In this document: positions 40,804-52,858 of the stretch, piece after piece
How the letters are laid out: each line of letters starts with the position of its first letter
How positions within the stretch are numbered: position 1 is the first letter of the stretch
Assembly (NCBI GenBank): GCA_028622995.1
Contig: JAJQJQ010000018.1
Location: 372,001 to 436,000, forward strand
Source: Panagrolaimus kolymaensis
Lineage: Eukaryota; Nematoda; Chromadorea; Rhabditida; Panagrolaimidae
Direction: 5' to 3'
Length of the DNA stretch: 64,000 nucleotides
Notes under the pieces: generated by a model
The model's database searches: none
What the model was told of the DNA's origin: nothing
The model's input: only the letters and a program-made list of their open reading frames with translations
Program-made: the position numbers and the translations under genes

Positions 40804-42212
40804 TCAATTTCGATCAGACTTTGAACCTGGCGTCGAAGGAGTTTGCGCAGCAATCATTGCTGAACTTATCGAATTCAATTTTCCACCCCATTCTTTTGTT
40901 AATTGAGATGTTAGCGTGGACATTATTCCACAAATATTATCATTGTATGGACTTACAGGATCAGATTGTACAGTTTTATATAAAGTTGGATCACGATGTG
41001 ATTTTTCATGCCCAAGAAATTCTCGATAACGTTTTACTTCCTATAAAAAAAATTTCTCTTTGAATGCACTTAAATTTGAAGAGCTTTTTTAATGAAAAAT
41101 AAAAAATGCTTACATCATTCAAATCGTCGAGTCTTCGACTAATTTGTTCGAGATTTTTTCTTGAGTTATCACATTCCTAAAAAAACAAAATAAAGTTTTA
41201 CATTTAAGGCACACGAAGGTTTTTGATGTTTCTTCTTTATTTTGTTTTTGAAGCATACATAAAAAATAAAAGTTAATGCATTTTCGTTTTGTTGTTTTGA
41301 AATTGTCGTTACTCAGTTTATGAAAAAACACAAAAAAGGGTTTGGTCAATGCAATTTTCATGCTTGCTTCTTTCTTCTTTTTTTGGTCGTCGTCGTGTGA
41401 AACAAAAAAATATTTGGAAAGAATAAGCAGCAGCCTTCATCTTTTTTTAGTTTTTTTCTTTCGTAAAAATAAAAGTTTTTATCCTTAAAAACGAATAATA
41501 ATAAAACGAAATAATGTTTTTTTTAAAACTACAACGACAAAACGGACATTTTTTGCGCAGTTATTCAAATTGCGTAATTAGCAAAACAAAACAAACAAAA
41601 TAATAAGTAGAAACTAACTTTAATAACTTTATCCACAGCTCGAATTTGATCTTCAATAGTTTGAATTCCGCCTGAACCGTTAATCATGGCAGGATTAATT
41701 TCTTCTGAATATTCACCGCTTGGATTTGCCGCAGCAGAACAAAATTTATTATGCTTGTGACAACAACAAGAATGTGATTGAACAAAATCCTTGTTATTTT
41801 TGTTTTTTGTTGTTGAATAAGAACCAGCAGCAGCTTCTTCGATAGATGTCGGAGTAGACCAAATGCCAGCAGCGGCGTTTCCACCACTCGTGCTCGCAAT
41901 GCCGCTGCTGTGAGGAGTTGTTGCTGCAGCATGGTTGTGTTGGTGGTGGCCGTTAGCTGAAGCTTTTTTGGCATTCGAATGCAGACCGTTAGAAGACGAC
42001 AATGGCGAAGAAGAAGAAGACGCATGGGCGGGCGACGACGCCATCGTTGAAGAATGTTGTGAAAAAGTTGCTGCTGCTGCGTCGGCAGCAAGTTTGATGG
42101 CATTTGATGTCGCAGGACTCGATGAGCGTGAACCAAATGTTGAACGGGCTCTCATTGCAACCATATCGTTTGATCCCGATCCAAGTGAATATTTATGATG
42201 AGAATGATTCAT
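40804..42212 (-). CDS. Ser/Ala/His-rich coiled-coil-like protein, function unknown (copy 2)
   Basis: Exact counterpart of the gene at 32026-33434: exons 41619-42212, 41114-41176 and 40804-41040, 297 residues. Unlike the truncated rbc-1 copy, this gene is duplicated whole, together with 1.46 kb of upstream DNA, so both copies could be expressed if the duplication is real. No differences between the copies were found. Confidence 0.72.
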
Positions 42213-44951
42213 AATTATTCTTAACAAGAAAGTAACTTCCTACGATTACCTTTCAATGAAAAATTATTTAATAAATTTCAAAAAAAAGAACGAAATACAA
42301 ACTCGTATAACAAGATTAGGCCTATAAATCAAGCAAGAAAAAAGAGAGCATGCTTGAATAATTTTTGATAAAATTAAAATGCTGTAAGACGCAGCCAAAA
42401 AAAGCCTTCATAAAATATGCGACGCACAAGATATTTTTAAAAGGAAGGAAAGTTAGTTGCGTTGAAAATAAAACCTAATAAAGTGTAGTAATATGAAACT
42501 TTATGGTAATTTGCGAAAATAGAAAATAAAATGTAAACTGAAGAAGACAACAAAATTCTAAATTTCAAAAATAAACTTTAGAAAAAAATATAATACGTTC
42601 GTTTATATAAACATTCAAGGGAGGACAAGATTTAAAAAAATAAATAGAAAGCGTTGATTTAAAAAAATATGGAAGAGAAAAAAAGACCTGTGGTTGTTGC
42701 TACTGCCAAAGAAAGAAAAAATGAATAATTATTTAACCTCATGGCGTCTGAAACCTTTATATTTGAAATATGGAGAATGCATATATCGGAAACTGAATGC
42801 ATTGTTAACATAGTAAGAAAGAAAGTATAAAGTCAAAAGGTTGTTGTTTATGGAAGAAAAAAATGAGTAAGTAAAAAATACCAACCGACGCAGTAGCAAC
42901 AACCTATGTTTGTCGAATCATATTTCCACTATCTCCAAAAAAGCGTGGTATGGTTGGATAAGTCAACCAACCACCAACATATTCTTTTTGTTTCAGATTC
43001 TTAACTCTTCCAAAAAAAAACTGCATAATAAAAGAGTAAAAATAAAACTCAAAAAGTAATAATAACACAACAAAAAAACCCTAAAATTATATATTTTTTA
43101 CTGACTCTGTAATTGTCTTTGTGGGTCGTCGTCGAGGAATTGTGTTTGTGTATGTTTTCTTGCTTTTCGTCTATCAACATATTTCTATGTGTTTTTCAAA
43201 CTTGTTTCAAAGTATAAGAAGTAATCTTACCACAACAAAAACATACCAAAACGGATACGTCTGACATCCTTAAAGGCTTTATCTCCTTTGCTTTTTTAAC
43301 TTCAACGTTTTTTTGTTCTTGTCGGTGGTTGTTGTAGTGGAGCCTCCTAATTTGAGGGCCATTATTCCTCCTTCAAAAAAAAAAATAAATAAATTTAGGA
43401 ATGCCACATTCTTGCCCTTATATTGCTGCTTCTTTCAGCTACTAACTAGCATGTGTTTTTTTTTAAAGAAGAAAAAATGGCAAATTGACGGGCGGCGCAA
43501 AAAAAAAAAAAAAAGAAGAAGCCTATGGCTGTTAACAATTGCATCTTCTTTTTTCTTTCTTTCCAAATAAGCGGATAGAAACTTTGTTTTATTTGTTTTT
43601 ATGCTAAAAATTGAAGAAATAGAAAGAAAAAAAAGAAGAAACAATAAAAAATTACTTAAACGTTAGCCTTTTTTCTTCATAGTTTTTTTTATTACATCTG
43701 TCAAAATTTTTTTAGGGATGCTCGCTCGCATTTTCAAATGAGCGATGATTACTATTACTACAACCGGTAATGATTATATTAAAAAAAAACAGAAAGTCCA
43801 CGTGGAAATTAAAATTTTTTTGTTGCAAAAAAGTGGCCTGAACTTTTAATTGAAAAAAATACTACTCCAAAAATTTTGGAAGCAGCTCATGTTTCATATT
43901 TAAGAAAACAAAGGCATTGTTTCCGGTTCCGAATATTGAGAATATGTGTGGGCTTTATTTTTCCTAATAAACTTGCATATGTAAATGTTTGACTTTTTAA
44001 ATATTTTGTTTCTTAGAGTATTGTAAGTAAGTAAGTAGACGGACATTCGACAGGAAACAAGTTGTAAAAAAGATTGTTTCCTTTGCCAAATGAAAAAACA
44101 GGTTTACTCTATTAAACTTTTTATCATCTTCTCTAATGTCCAAGTAGTTTCATTTAATGTTGTCACAAAATTTTTGATTTCATGGCCTCAACCTTTGATG
44201 ATTATGGAAATTAGTGGGTTTACTAATATTTTATTTTAATTTCATGGCCTCAAACATTTATGAATATAGTTGATGGTTTTAGTTGTCAAAAGTTATTGGT
44301 AAAATAATGAAAGCAATTGTAACAACCAAGTTTTTAAAACCGTTCTTTTCATTCAAAAAAAAAAATAAACGACAGAAGTTTTCGCAACAATGAATAATGA
44401 CATTTATACTTAACTTACTACTAAACTAATCACTTTTTTAATATTTAATATTACACTTTTTGACGAAAGAGTTTTTGAATGCAAAAAGAGAAAAAAATAC
44501 CGATCACATCATATTTTTTATTTTGCGGAAATAAAATATCGGATAGAATTCAACCGATATTTAATCGAGACTGATAGGCACCAAAAAATAAAAAAATCCG
44601 TGTGCAAAAGTTTTGCACAAAAAAAATTAAATATCATTAAAGATACCCGCGTGCAGACCATTAATCTACTAAAAAATGACCGGAAAAAGTTTTGATTGAC
44701 AAATGTAATCATTCTTCTTTTTTTGCTTTGCGGTTTTGAATTTTTTGGTCTTTGTTAATTTTACAAAAAAAGGAAAAGAAATGGAAGGAAAAAAAGAGTG
44801 ATTGAAACCTTTTATTTTGAAGATGAGGCGGAGCGAGCCGAGGGTAATCACTTTGATTGAAGGTTGATACTATAAAATAACCTTATTCGAAGTTAGTCAA
44901 TTTTTAAAATAAAAATTAATTATCTTTCCTCAAAGTTTGGAATTACAAAAA
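42213..44951. other. Intergenic, about 2.7 kb
   Basis: The first 1.46 kb is the duplicated upstream region; from 43670 the sequence is unique. It holds a 15-base direct repeat (44177-44191 and 44239-44253). The last part is the upstream region of the CAP gene. No gene seen. Confidence 0.55.
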
Positions 44952-46766
44952 ATGAATAAAATTTTGGTTATTTTATTTTTTATCTCTCTTTTGGAACTCT
45001 TTGAAGTAAGTAAACTCTTATTTTTATTTTCTGACTTCGCATGGAAAATTTTTAGGCCACTAAATTTGAAGTCGTCATTCAAAAATATCAAGCTTTAAAT
45101 TATCAGGAAGTTGTTGGAATTGAGAAAAGTAAATATACTTTTAGGTTCGTTCTTTGGTTGTTTGGTATAATAGACATTATTAAAACATACTTCCTTTTTG
45201 TTATAGTTTTTGCATGTGTTCACGTGAAAGTAAACAACCAAAAAATGATGCAGCATGTAATTGTGCTTTGGGAGTTCCGGGTAAAACTGCACAAAGTTCA
45301 TGTCCACAGGCTCTTTATTCTTCAAGTTGTCTGCATAGTCCCAATCCACATAAATGCTTATATGCTAAATTACAAAGTGACGTAAGCTATTTTATTTATC
45401 ACCAAATAATTTATAAGTAAAAAAAGATTTATTTTGCAGAAAAATTCCAAATTCCTTTATGTTAAAGTCGAAATCAAAGGTCGATTACTTACTAGCCCTG
45501 AATGGCAATCGCTTCAGCGAACCAAGCATAAAGCTAATGCTCAACTTGCTGCAAATATTGGAACCAAAAGAATTAAGTATGTTACTTTTTTGACTTTTTC
45601 AACAAAGGAATAAACTTTATTTATTATTTTTAGAATAAGTTACATTGTCTTTGAATCAGATGATAATGAAGATAAAAATGATGTCGTCGTTGACCATCCA
45701 ACCTCAACAACCACTTCTGTTAGTACTACAACAAGGTCATCATTAATCAAAAAAGCAGCAACCACAAAAACAACAAAAACTTTTAAACCATCACATCATC
45801 ATCGATCATTACCTATGAGAAAAATCTCTGTATCGCATTCAAAAAACCCATCGGAAGTTGGGGTCACTCACGTTTCAGAATCAAATTCAATTACAACTAC
45901 GAATTATCATGGTGACCTTGAAGCAATTAAATCAGTAAGAATTAAAATTTACTAATGTAGAATTAATTACAAATTCTTTACAGATTATCGATGCAGAATT
46001 AGTTTTACTTCATGCTTCGAGAGCTCAACGTATTGCACCCTTGTCTTTTGATGTCCATGGTTTTAAACAAGCCGTGAGTATTTTTACTTTTGACTATTTT
46101 AACTGAATTATTTTGACACTAGTTAATTTTTTTTACTTTATTTTTTTGAGATTAGATTATCCTTAATTTAATTTTTATTTTATTTTTTAGATGTTGACGA
46201 AGCATAATGAATTTCGATACATGCATGGAGCCGAATTATTAACTTATGATCCCAAATTAGAAGCAGCCGCTACAGCATGGGCTAATAAATTGTCAGCTAA
46301 AGGAAGCTGTTTATCACATGAAAATCGAAAAGGTATGGGAGAAAATTTATTTTTCTTTGCCGCTGAATTTTTCACTGACCCCATGACTATGGCTGAAGCA
46401 GTTGTGAGAACATTTTACTCTGAAGGAAAAAATTATGATTATAAACGGTAAAAATTAAATACAATTTTGATTTAAATTAATTTCATTTTATTTTATTTTC
46501 ATTTTCTCACATCATCCAATTTTTTTAGCTTCAAGCGAAACTTTTTTCAAGTTGGCCATTTCACTCAATTAATTTGGAAATCAACAACCAAAATGGGTGT
46601 TGGGATTTCCATTAAACCTTTTAATGGGCGACGAACGGGTCCATGTCAACCTTTTAGACCTTCAACAATGATATATATTGTAGTTAAATATTCTCCACAA
46701 GGTAATGTCCAATCCCCAAATGTATGGTTGGATAATGTTCGACCTGTGATGCGACGCCGTCTATAA
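44952..46766 (+). CDS. Secreted CAP-superfamily (SCP/TAPS) protein with Cys-rich N-terminal half
   Basis: Eight exons: 44952-45005, 45056-45144, 45207-45381, 45440-45576, 45634-45934, 45984-46073, 46191-46447, 46529-46766; 446 residues. Order: signal peptide (MNKILVILFFISLLELFEA); Cys-rich module beginning FCMCSRES and ending near KCLYAKLQ; a charged segment (VKVEIKGRLLTSPEW); a Thr/Ser/Lys-rich linker resembling a mucin-like spacer; then a CAP domain from about residue 283. CAP signatures: LTKHNEFRYMHGAELL, CLSHENRKGMGENLF and HFTQLIWKSTTKMGVG, of the GAPR-1/GLIPR2-like subtype, including the conserved His and Glu of the central cavity. GAPR-1 itself is intracellular; this one appears secreted. 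Possible roles (lipid or sterol binding, host or cuticle interaction) are inference only. AATAAA at 46954-46959. Confidence 0.88.
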
Positions 46767-49700
46767 AAAACAAAGCATGGCTTTTTCAAATCTCTCCAGA
46801 GGATTTCGTTTTTTTATACGTTTAATGATCTCTTTTTTACCCTTTAAAGTCTTATACACAATTGTTTCACGCCTTCATTCGTTCAGCTTTTTTTATTCCT
46901 TTGACTTCTTGGAAAACATTTTTCCAATACTTTTCATTTTGTCCCATAACAAAAATAAATAAAATGTTGCACTCATTGTTATTTAAATTTATTGATATAG
47001 ACAACTTACAGACAGACTTATTTACATCACAATAAATTATACAGTAAATACTTACTTACATAAATGCTTTTTGTAACTATGAAACAAAATGTTTAAAAAA
47101 GTGACATAAAAAGATATGTATTCAGTTAGTCTAAGAAATGGGACTTTGTAAATCAAATTTTGATTATGTTCACTTTTATAAATAAATTTATGAAATTTAG
47201 TTTAGTTTATTGAAAAACAAAACTATGGTCTTTTAAAAATCCAAATAACTAATGGCTCGCTATCTCAGAGGGCTTTAACATGCATGAAATTAATTTTTCT
47301 TTTTTTCCTCATTTCTTATTACTTCTATTTTGTCTAACACTTTGAGACATTTTTTTATTTTGTTGTTGACGATGTTTTTATAAATTCTTTATCGGTCTCC
47401 TGCATTTGACAGACATCCTCCTCTTCCATAAAGTGCATCTTCTTCACATCAAATTTTATGGAAACTTTTTTTTATATTATTTCATTCTACGTGCCTAATA
47501 TTTAATCATAAAACTTGTGTTGTGCATCATCATCATCTTGAGCTCGAAAAAGCATTTGACTGATGCAAAATTTAACACTTCACTTTTGTTTTTTATTTTA
47601 GCGGTTTTCGCTCTCATTCTTTCTTCTTTTTTCCAATTTATGGATGAATGAATGGAAAAACTCATGTTTTTTTTTCTCCATTTTCCATTCCTGTCAAAAA
47701 TTTTATGCTTTTCATTGTTTTAGAAAAAAACTTGGTGTGTTGTTTGTTTCTTTAAAAAAACCAAGTTTTAAAAATCAGTCAGCTATTTACACATGGGAAA
47801 GCTCTAAATAAAAAATTCTAGGATGTACGATGGAATTATTTAGATACAAATATTAAATAATTTTTTCTTTGAGAATTTTTAAATTTTTTTAATGTTACTC
47901 GCAGATTCAATTAATCTGTTTTTCCTGTAAGTCAAACATTGTTTCGGTTGGTCTATTAATCCCCTTCCTTTGTTATCTTTTCCTTTTCACGTATATATCT
48001 TAATCCCAAATGTTTCCATTTTGTTGAGCTGCTGTATAGCTTCGTAAATTTTTTTTACACTTTACGTCATTTACTTGAAATTATGCCTTTTATGAAGTAA
48101 AAAAATTGCATCGTTTTACAAGTATTTTTAGTAACTATTTTTTATTTTTGCAAAAAGGATAAAGAAAATTTTTCTTTTTTTAAATTTCTCATAATACCGT
48201 AATGAAAGAATGAAATCACGACGTATATGCATCCTCCTCTTCCCATGAACGTCGTCGCCAAAAAATTTTTTATTTTAATGATGACTATTAACTTTTTTAA
48301 TGTTAATAAAAACTCAAGAGATTTATATATTTTTTTATTTTGTTTATTAACTCTCACGCTTAAATATTTCACGGAGCCATGAGGGAATCTTTGATAACCC
48401 CTAAAGGGCGGGTATCTAAAATATGTTAGCTGCGAGCTCGGTCTTGTCATATTAAATATAAAAAAGTAATAAAAAATCTTGTGTTCTTCAGTTTTCAATT
48501 TTTATGGGGTTAAATTTGTGAAACTTTTGATAAGTTAAATTTTATATTTTGACATTTTTTAAGTTTGCTTTTCCATGCTATTCTCTTTGTCTTTGTATTT
48601 TTTGTTTGCGTGGTAGTAAAGACGCAAAAAATATTAGTTGTGTCTACAAAATTTAATTCAACCATTGTTCTTTTGTTTTCAAGCAAAAGTTTAAAATTTT
48701 CTAGCAAGAAAAAAAGGAATTAACAATTTTTCGTTCCACAAAATTTTCCAAAGAGTGTTTTCTACGGAAACTTTTTTGCTAAAATCCGCTGACCATTAAT
48801 TTTGCTCTACATTTTTAATAATTTAATTGTCGTTTCTTTTGGAAAATTTCAAAAAGAAACTTGCAATGTTATTCCATCATTAATAAAAAAAATTTTTATT
48901 AAGATTTGATAACTTCTTTAAATAATAAATAATATGCGAAAAAAAGTGTTCAGGCGGCGCCAAAATGCTAAGCTGGTGATGATGACACAGAAAGCCTCCT
49001 TTTGCTTGAAGGAACTAAAAAAAATGCAGGATAAAAAACAATCAGTAGAGTAGAGTAGGCGAAGCCAAAATTCAAAAAATTTCTTCTTTCCAAAATCTTT
49101 CATTTTTCTTTCTTTTGAATTTTCTCGTGTATTCACTTTTTTTATTTTTTTGTTTTCATAAATATAAAAAAGATTATACCTGGGAATAATCTTAAAAAGT
49201 AATTTAAATAAATTGTTTTTCTCGCGAAATGAAAGTAACAAAATCCCTTTCATTATACTCCCATGGCATTTAATGAACTCAAAAACATTAATTTAACCTT
49301 TCCCTTTTTTTAATCCTTATTAATTTTTTTGTTAAAAAGGCAAAGTACATCCATCGAAAAACAAAACAAATAATAAAAGGAGAAATGCTTTTTCCAACTT
49401 TTTAAATAATAACTTTATTAAAGTAAATTTTGTTTTTTTCTTTAATTTTTAGTCTGAAAAATGAATGAATGAAAAAACCATAAGTTTTGTTTCCGGTGGA
49501 AATAATAAAAAAAACATGACCAAGAATTTTTTCCCAGAGTTTCTTAGTTAATATTAAAGTCCAATTCATAGGAAGAAGAAATTCTGGTTCATTAATTTTA
49601 TACTCACATGAATTTTTCTGGACCTTATGAATGAATAATAAATTGTCAACAAATTTTTTTTATAAAAACTTTGTTTCTTTAATTCTTTCTTAAAGTTCAG

Positions 49701-50399
49701 TCAGTCATTTACTTTCAAAAGATCACAAGTTAGTTGTCTATTTCTTTGGACCCTACAGTTGTTAAAAAAATAGGTATTTGAATATTTTATTTTAATCTTA
49801 TTTTTTTTCTTTTTGTCCTTTTTTAATTTAGCGACCTTTATGATTTTTCATTATTTTCTTCTTCTTAAAAGTCAATGTCGTCTCGCTGAGCTTTTTTTTT
49901 GTTGCTTCTTTTCATTAGGAAATGATGTTGTTCTTCTTTCGTTAATTCTCCTCCCCTTCCCTTCTTAATCGCAATTTAACTCCCAGTTGTATTGATATCT
50001 CTTTTTTCTTTTTCTTTTACTTTTTTTTTATTTCTTGTTAACTGCCAGTAATTTGACCTATTAAAACTTTTATCCTCTGCCTTTTAAAATATTTTTTTGT
50101 GTTTTTTGCCCCATTCAAGTTTGTTTTTTTCCTCGAGAAACAAAAAACATTTGACCCTCCTTCTTTTTTGCTTATTTATTAAACTTAAAAACAACTTTTT
50201 ATTCATTTAAAAAGTCTAAAGAACATTTTTAAAAAATTTATTCAAATATTTACTCGGGAATTTCACGCGGTTAAAAAAAGTTAATAAACATAAATTTATT
50301 TATTTAAAGTTATTCCATTTTTAGCTCAAAACCGAATTTTGTGGAAAACAACATTGCCAAAGAAAAACTTCCGTCTCACCAACTTTAAAAAATCTCAAA
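46767..50399. other. Intergenic, about 3.6 kb
   Basis: AT-rich, with many T and A tracts. Short frames at 48142-48498, 48510-48707 and 48918-49253 on the minus strand are Lys/Phe-rich and lack recognisable exon structure. It probably contains the nlp-1 regulatory region. Nothing else is supported. Confidence 0.55.
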
Positions 50400-51111
50400 A
50401 TGCAATTTGCTTTAAATTTATTTTTTGTTGCTCTTCTACCAATTATAATTTTAGCTGCTCCTTCACCGAAATTTCAGGTAAATATACTTTGATTTAAAAA
50501 ATGTCATTTTTACGCAGATGTTTGTAATATTATTTTTGGATTTGATAAATGTAGTTTTTAAAAAAACAAAAACTAAATTAAATTTTTTAACGTATAATTA
50601 ATGCCCAAGTGGTTTTTTGTAGGATAAAGAAAAACGAGAATCATCAAACACCCCCATTGGGAATTTAATTGATACTAATGCATATCGTATGAGTTTTGGT
50701 AAGCATCAATTTTATTAATTGTACTTTATAAAACTAACCTTTTATTTATTTTTAGGTAAACGTAGCATGGACCCCAATGCTTTCCGTATGTCCTTTGGTA
50801 AACGTACACCACCCATGGATCCTAATGCCTTTCGAATGAGTTTTGGTAAACGTCTTCCATATTACCCTATAAATCCTATGATGTATGCAGCTAAACGTGA
50901 TGTTGAAGAAGCACCTGAAGAACCCATCATGGTTAGTGAATCCCGTCACTTCTTTCCTTTAACTCTTTTTTAAAGGGCATTTTTCTTTTTTTAGGATGAC
51001 TTTAGCGACAACCAATATGCAAATAATGTTTTAAATATGGATGTCGATAATAGCAGCAGCATGGATAAAAGAATGGACCGCAATAATTATTTCGTTGGTT
51101 TTGGAAAATAA
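50400..51111 (+). CDS. nlp-1: MSFamide/buccalin-like neuropeptide precursor
   Basis: Secreted precursor cut at KR sites to amidated peptides; in C. elegans, NLP-1 from AWC neurons signals through NPR-11 in AIA to shape local search. Four exons: 50400-50477, 50623-50698, 50756-50931, 50995-51111; 148 residues. Signal peptide about 1-20. Three xRMSFGKR units: one ending [10 protein letters not shown] (45-54, split by an intron inside the Gly codon), then [12 protein letters not shown] and [14 protein letters not shown]. These are followed by a non-amidated [13 protein letters not shown] flanked by KR, an acidic spacer, and a C-terminal [12 protein letters not shown] that ends the protein, matching the YFVG-type terminal peptide of C. 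elegans nlp-1. There are fewer MSFG copies than the five I recall in C. elegans. Confidence 0.95.
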
Positions 51112-51738
51112 AAAAATGAAAAATTTAAGCAGGAATAATAATAATTTTTAAAGAAACTTTTTTGGTTGATTTTTACGTTTTAATAATTTTTAATGGCATT
51201 AATTTTATTTTACTTTTTTGTATGTATGTATTATAACTTCCTTTTTCCTTATACTTAGTGTGTTTTTTGATTACTATTTTTGATCTCAGAAAAATAAAAA
51301 CGTGTGATTTGTTAACACATAAATAAACAATGTTAGTGATAGCGTGAGAAATTAAATTATCTTTCAAGATTTGTGGAAACTTTTTATTAAGCAAAAAAAC
51401 AAAAATCTTCTTCCTTTTTTTGTATGAAATAAGAGAATAAATTTGTGATGCAAAACGAAAAAACCAAAAAGTGGATACTCGCAATGTGGAAATTTTAGTG
51501 GCTTTGGAAACAACGAAGTCAAGAGACTCGGGAAATACATAAGTCAAAAAGGTGAAAATAACATCTCTAATTTTGTAATCATTTGCTTATTATGTATCTT
51601 AGCGACATATGGAAGAATTCATAATGCATTCCACGTTTTTCCTCTTCAAAACTTTTGCCATCGAAACAAAAAAAAGCAACAAAGAACACAAATGAAAAAA
51701 AGGGTGAAACAAAAAACAAACATTGTTGACTTTAAAAA
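51112..51738. other. Intergenic, 627 bases
   Basis: Spacer between nlp-1 and the Ly6-like gene on the same strand. AT-rich, no coding signal seen. Confidence 0.5.
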
Positions 51739-52436
51739 ATGAAATTTTACCTTCCTTGGATATACTGTCGCTTATTAATCTATTTTTTAGTTTTTTCTTT
51801 TTTGCAAAAATGTGAGTCTTTAATTTCCTCCTTACCCTATGACTAATGTAAATAAATATATGTAAATACAGACGCTGAAGGGCTTAGTTGTCATCAATGT
51901 AATGGATGGAACGGAGATTATCCACCAGCTAAAACTTCTGTTTCGACATGTGCTAATAGGAATAATTTGTGCTCAACTACACAGGTAATTCAGCTTTAAC
52001 TAATCATTTTTAAAAAGCAGCTTTTTTTTGAAAGATTGAACATTAAAAAAGAAACAAAAGAATAATGGAGCCATTATTTTTTAGTATTGCGTAAAAGTGA
52101 TTGATCCGATGAACACTGGCGTAGATTATGTAACTTTTAAAAGCGACTGCTACTATCAAAATGTGCTGCAAGTGAGTCCAACAAACTTGACTTCAGTTGT
52201 CGCAGGTCAATGCTTACCTTATCAAGATGGTTCAAATCCAGCCAAAATGTACTAATTTTGCTTTCTCAAAAAAGTTCCAAACTTATTTTCTATTCTTTAT
52301 TTTCAGATGGTGGTATTGCTTTTGCAATGATCGAGATTTTTGTAATTCATCCAATAAAAAATCCACAAGTATCATAGCTATTCTCATCTCAACAGCAACT
52401 TTTTTAATTTCCTCCACGCCACTTACGTTTTTATGA
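51739..52436 (+). CDS. Ly6/uPAR-fold GPI-anchored protein, ODR-2/HOT-like
   Basis: Small three-finger-fold surface protein. Four exons: 51739-51811, 51872-51984, 52085-52248, 52307-52436; 159 residues. Signal peptide (LLIYFLVFSFLQKYAEG), then a cysteine pattern starting LSCHQCNGW, with CANRNNLC, YCVKV and the closing WWYCFCNDRDFCN, where C-x4-C-N is the Ly6 terminal signature. The last 25 residues are hydrophobic (SIIAILISTATFLISS), consistent with replacement by a GPI anchor. The closest nematode group I recognise is ODR-2 and its HOT paralogues, which act in neurons; the exact orthologue is uncertain. It converges with the LC8 gene, leaving 82 bases between stops. Confidence 0.85.
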
Positions 52437-52518
52437 AGAAGCTTTCTTCTGCAGAGAAAAATCAATTAGACTTTTTTTCATTTATTTCTTTTATTTGTTT
52501 TATTTTTTCTTTTAATCT

Positions 52519-52858
52519 TCAAAATGCAGTTTTAAATAACATAATTGCAATATTATTTAAATAAAAATATATGAAGCAATTAGATTCGTGACTAACAAAT
52601 GAACCAAAATTCCGCCCAACTACACAATGCCAACTTGTACCATATTTTTGATCAAACTGCTCTTTAATGAATACCGCCACATCCTAAACATAGATAATTA
52701 TTAATATTTAAAATCTCATAAGTAATCTTTACCTTTTCAACTTTATAATTTAATAATGCTTCACCAGCAACTTGAAAGACAGCCGCCTGCATTTCATCAC
52801 TCATGTCTGTGCTTTTTACCAACGGGGGTTTTGAAGTAGAAATTTCACCAGCAGCCAT
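52519..52858 (-). CDS. LC8-type dynein light chain
   Basis: Homodimeric hub protein that binds short linear motifs in dynein intermediate chain and many other partners. Two exons, 52733-52858 and 52519-52683, give 96 residues against the usual 89; the excess is an N-terminal extension ([12 protein letters not shown]). Diagnostic segments: [25 protein letters not shown] and [18 protein letters not shown]. Compared with canonical LC8 it differs at many positions (Asn-Asn in place of Gly-Gln in the FYLGQ strand, TAF in place of the SG end). It is therefore probably a divergent paralogue rather than the highly conserved dlc-1 orthologue. Confidence 0.92.

Larger units (their letters stand above)
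34893..43669. repeat. Tandem segmental duplication, copy 2 (8777 bases)
   Basis: Direct repeat of 26115-34891, separated from it by a single G at 34892. The right boundary is where the copies stop matching after the shared TTAGCCT (43664-43670 region); unique sequence TTTTCTTCAT follows. Orientation is head-to-tail. Confidence 0.95.

Noticed and set aside
26115..43669. Transposon or virus as cause of the repeated block
   Set aside because: No terminal repeats, target-site duplication, transposase, integrase or polymerase coding is seen; the unit consists of host gene pieces.
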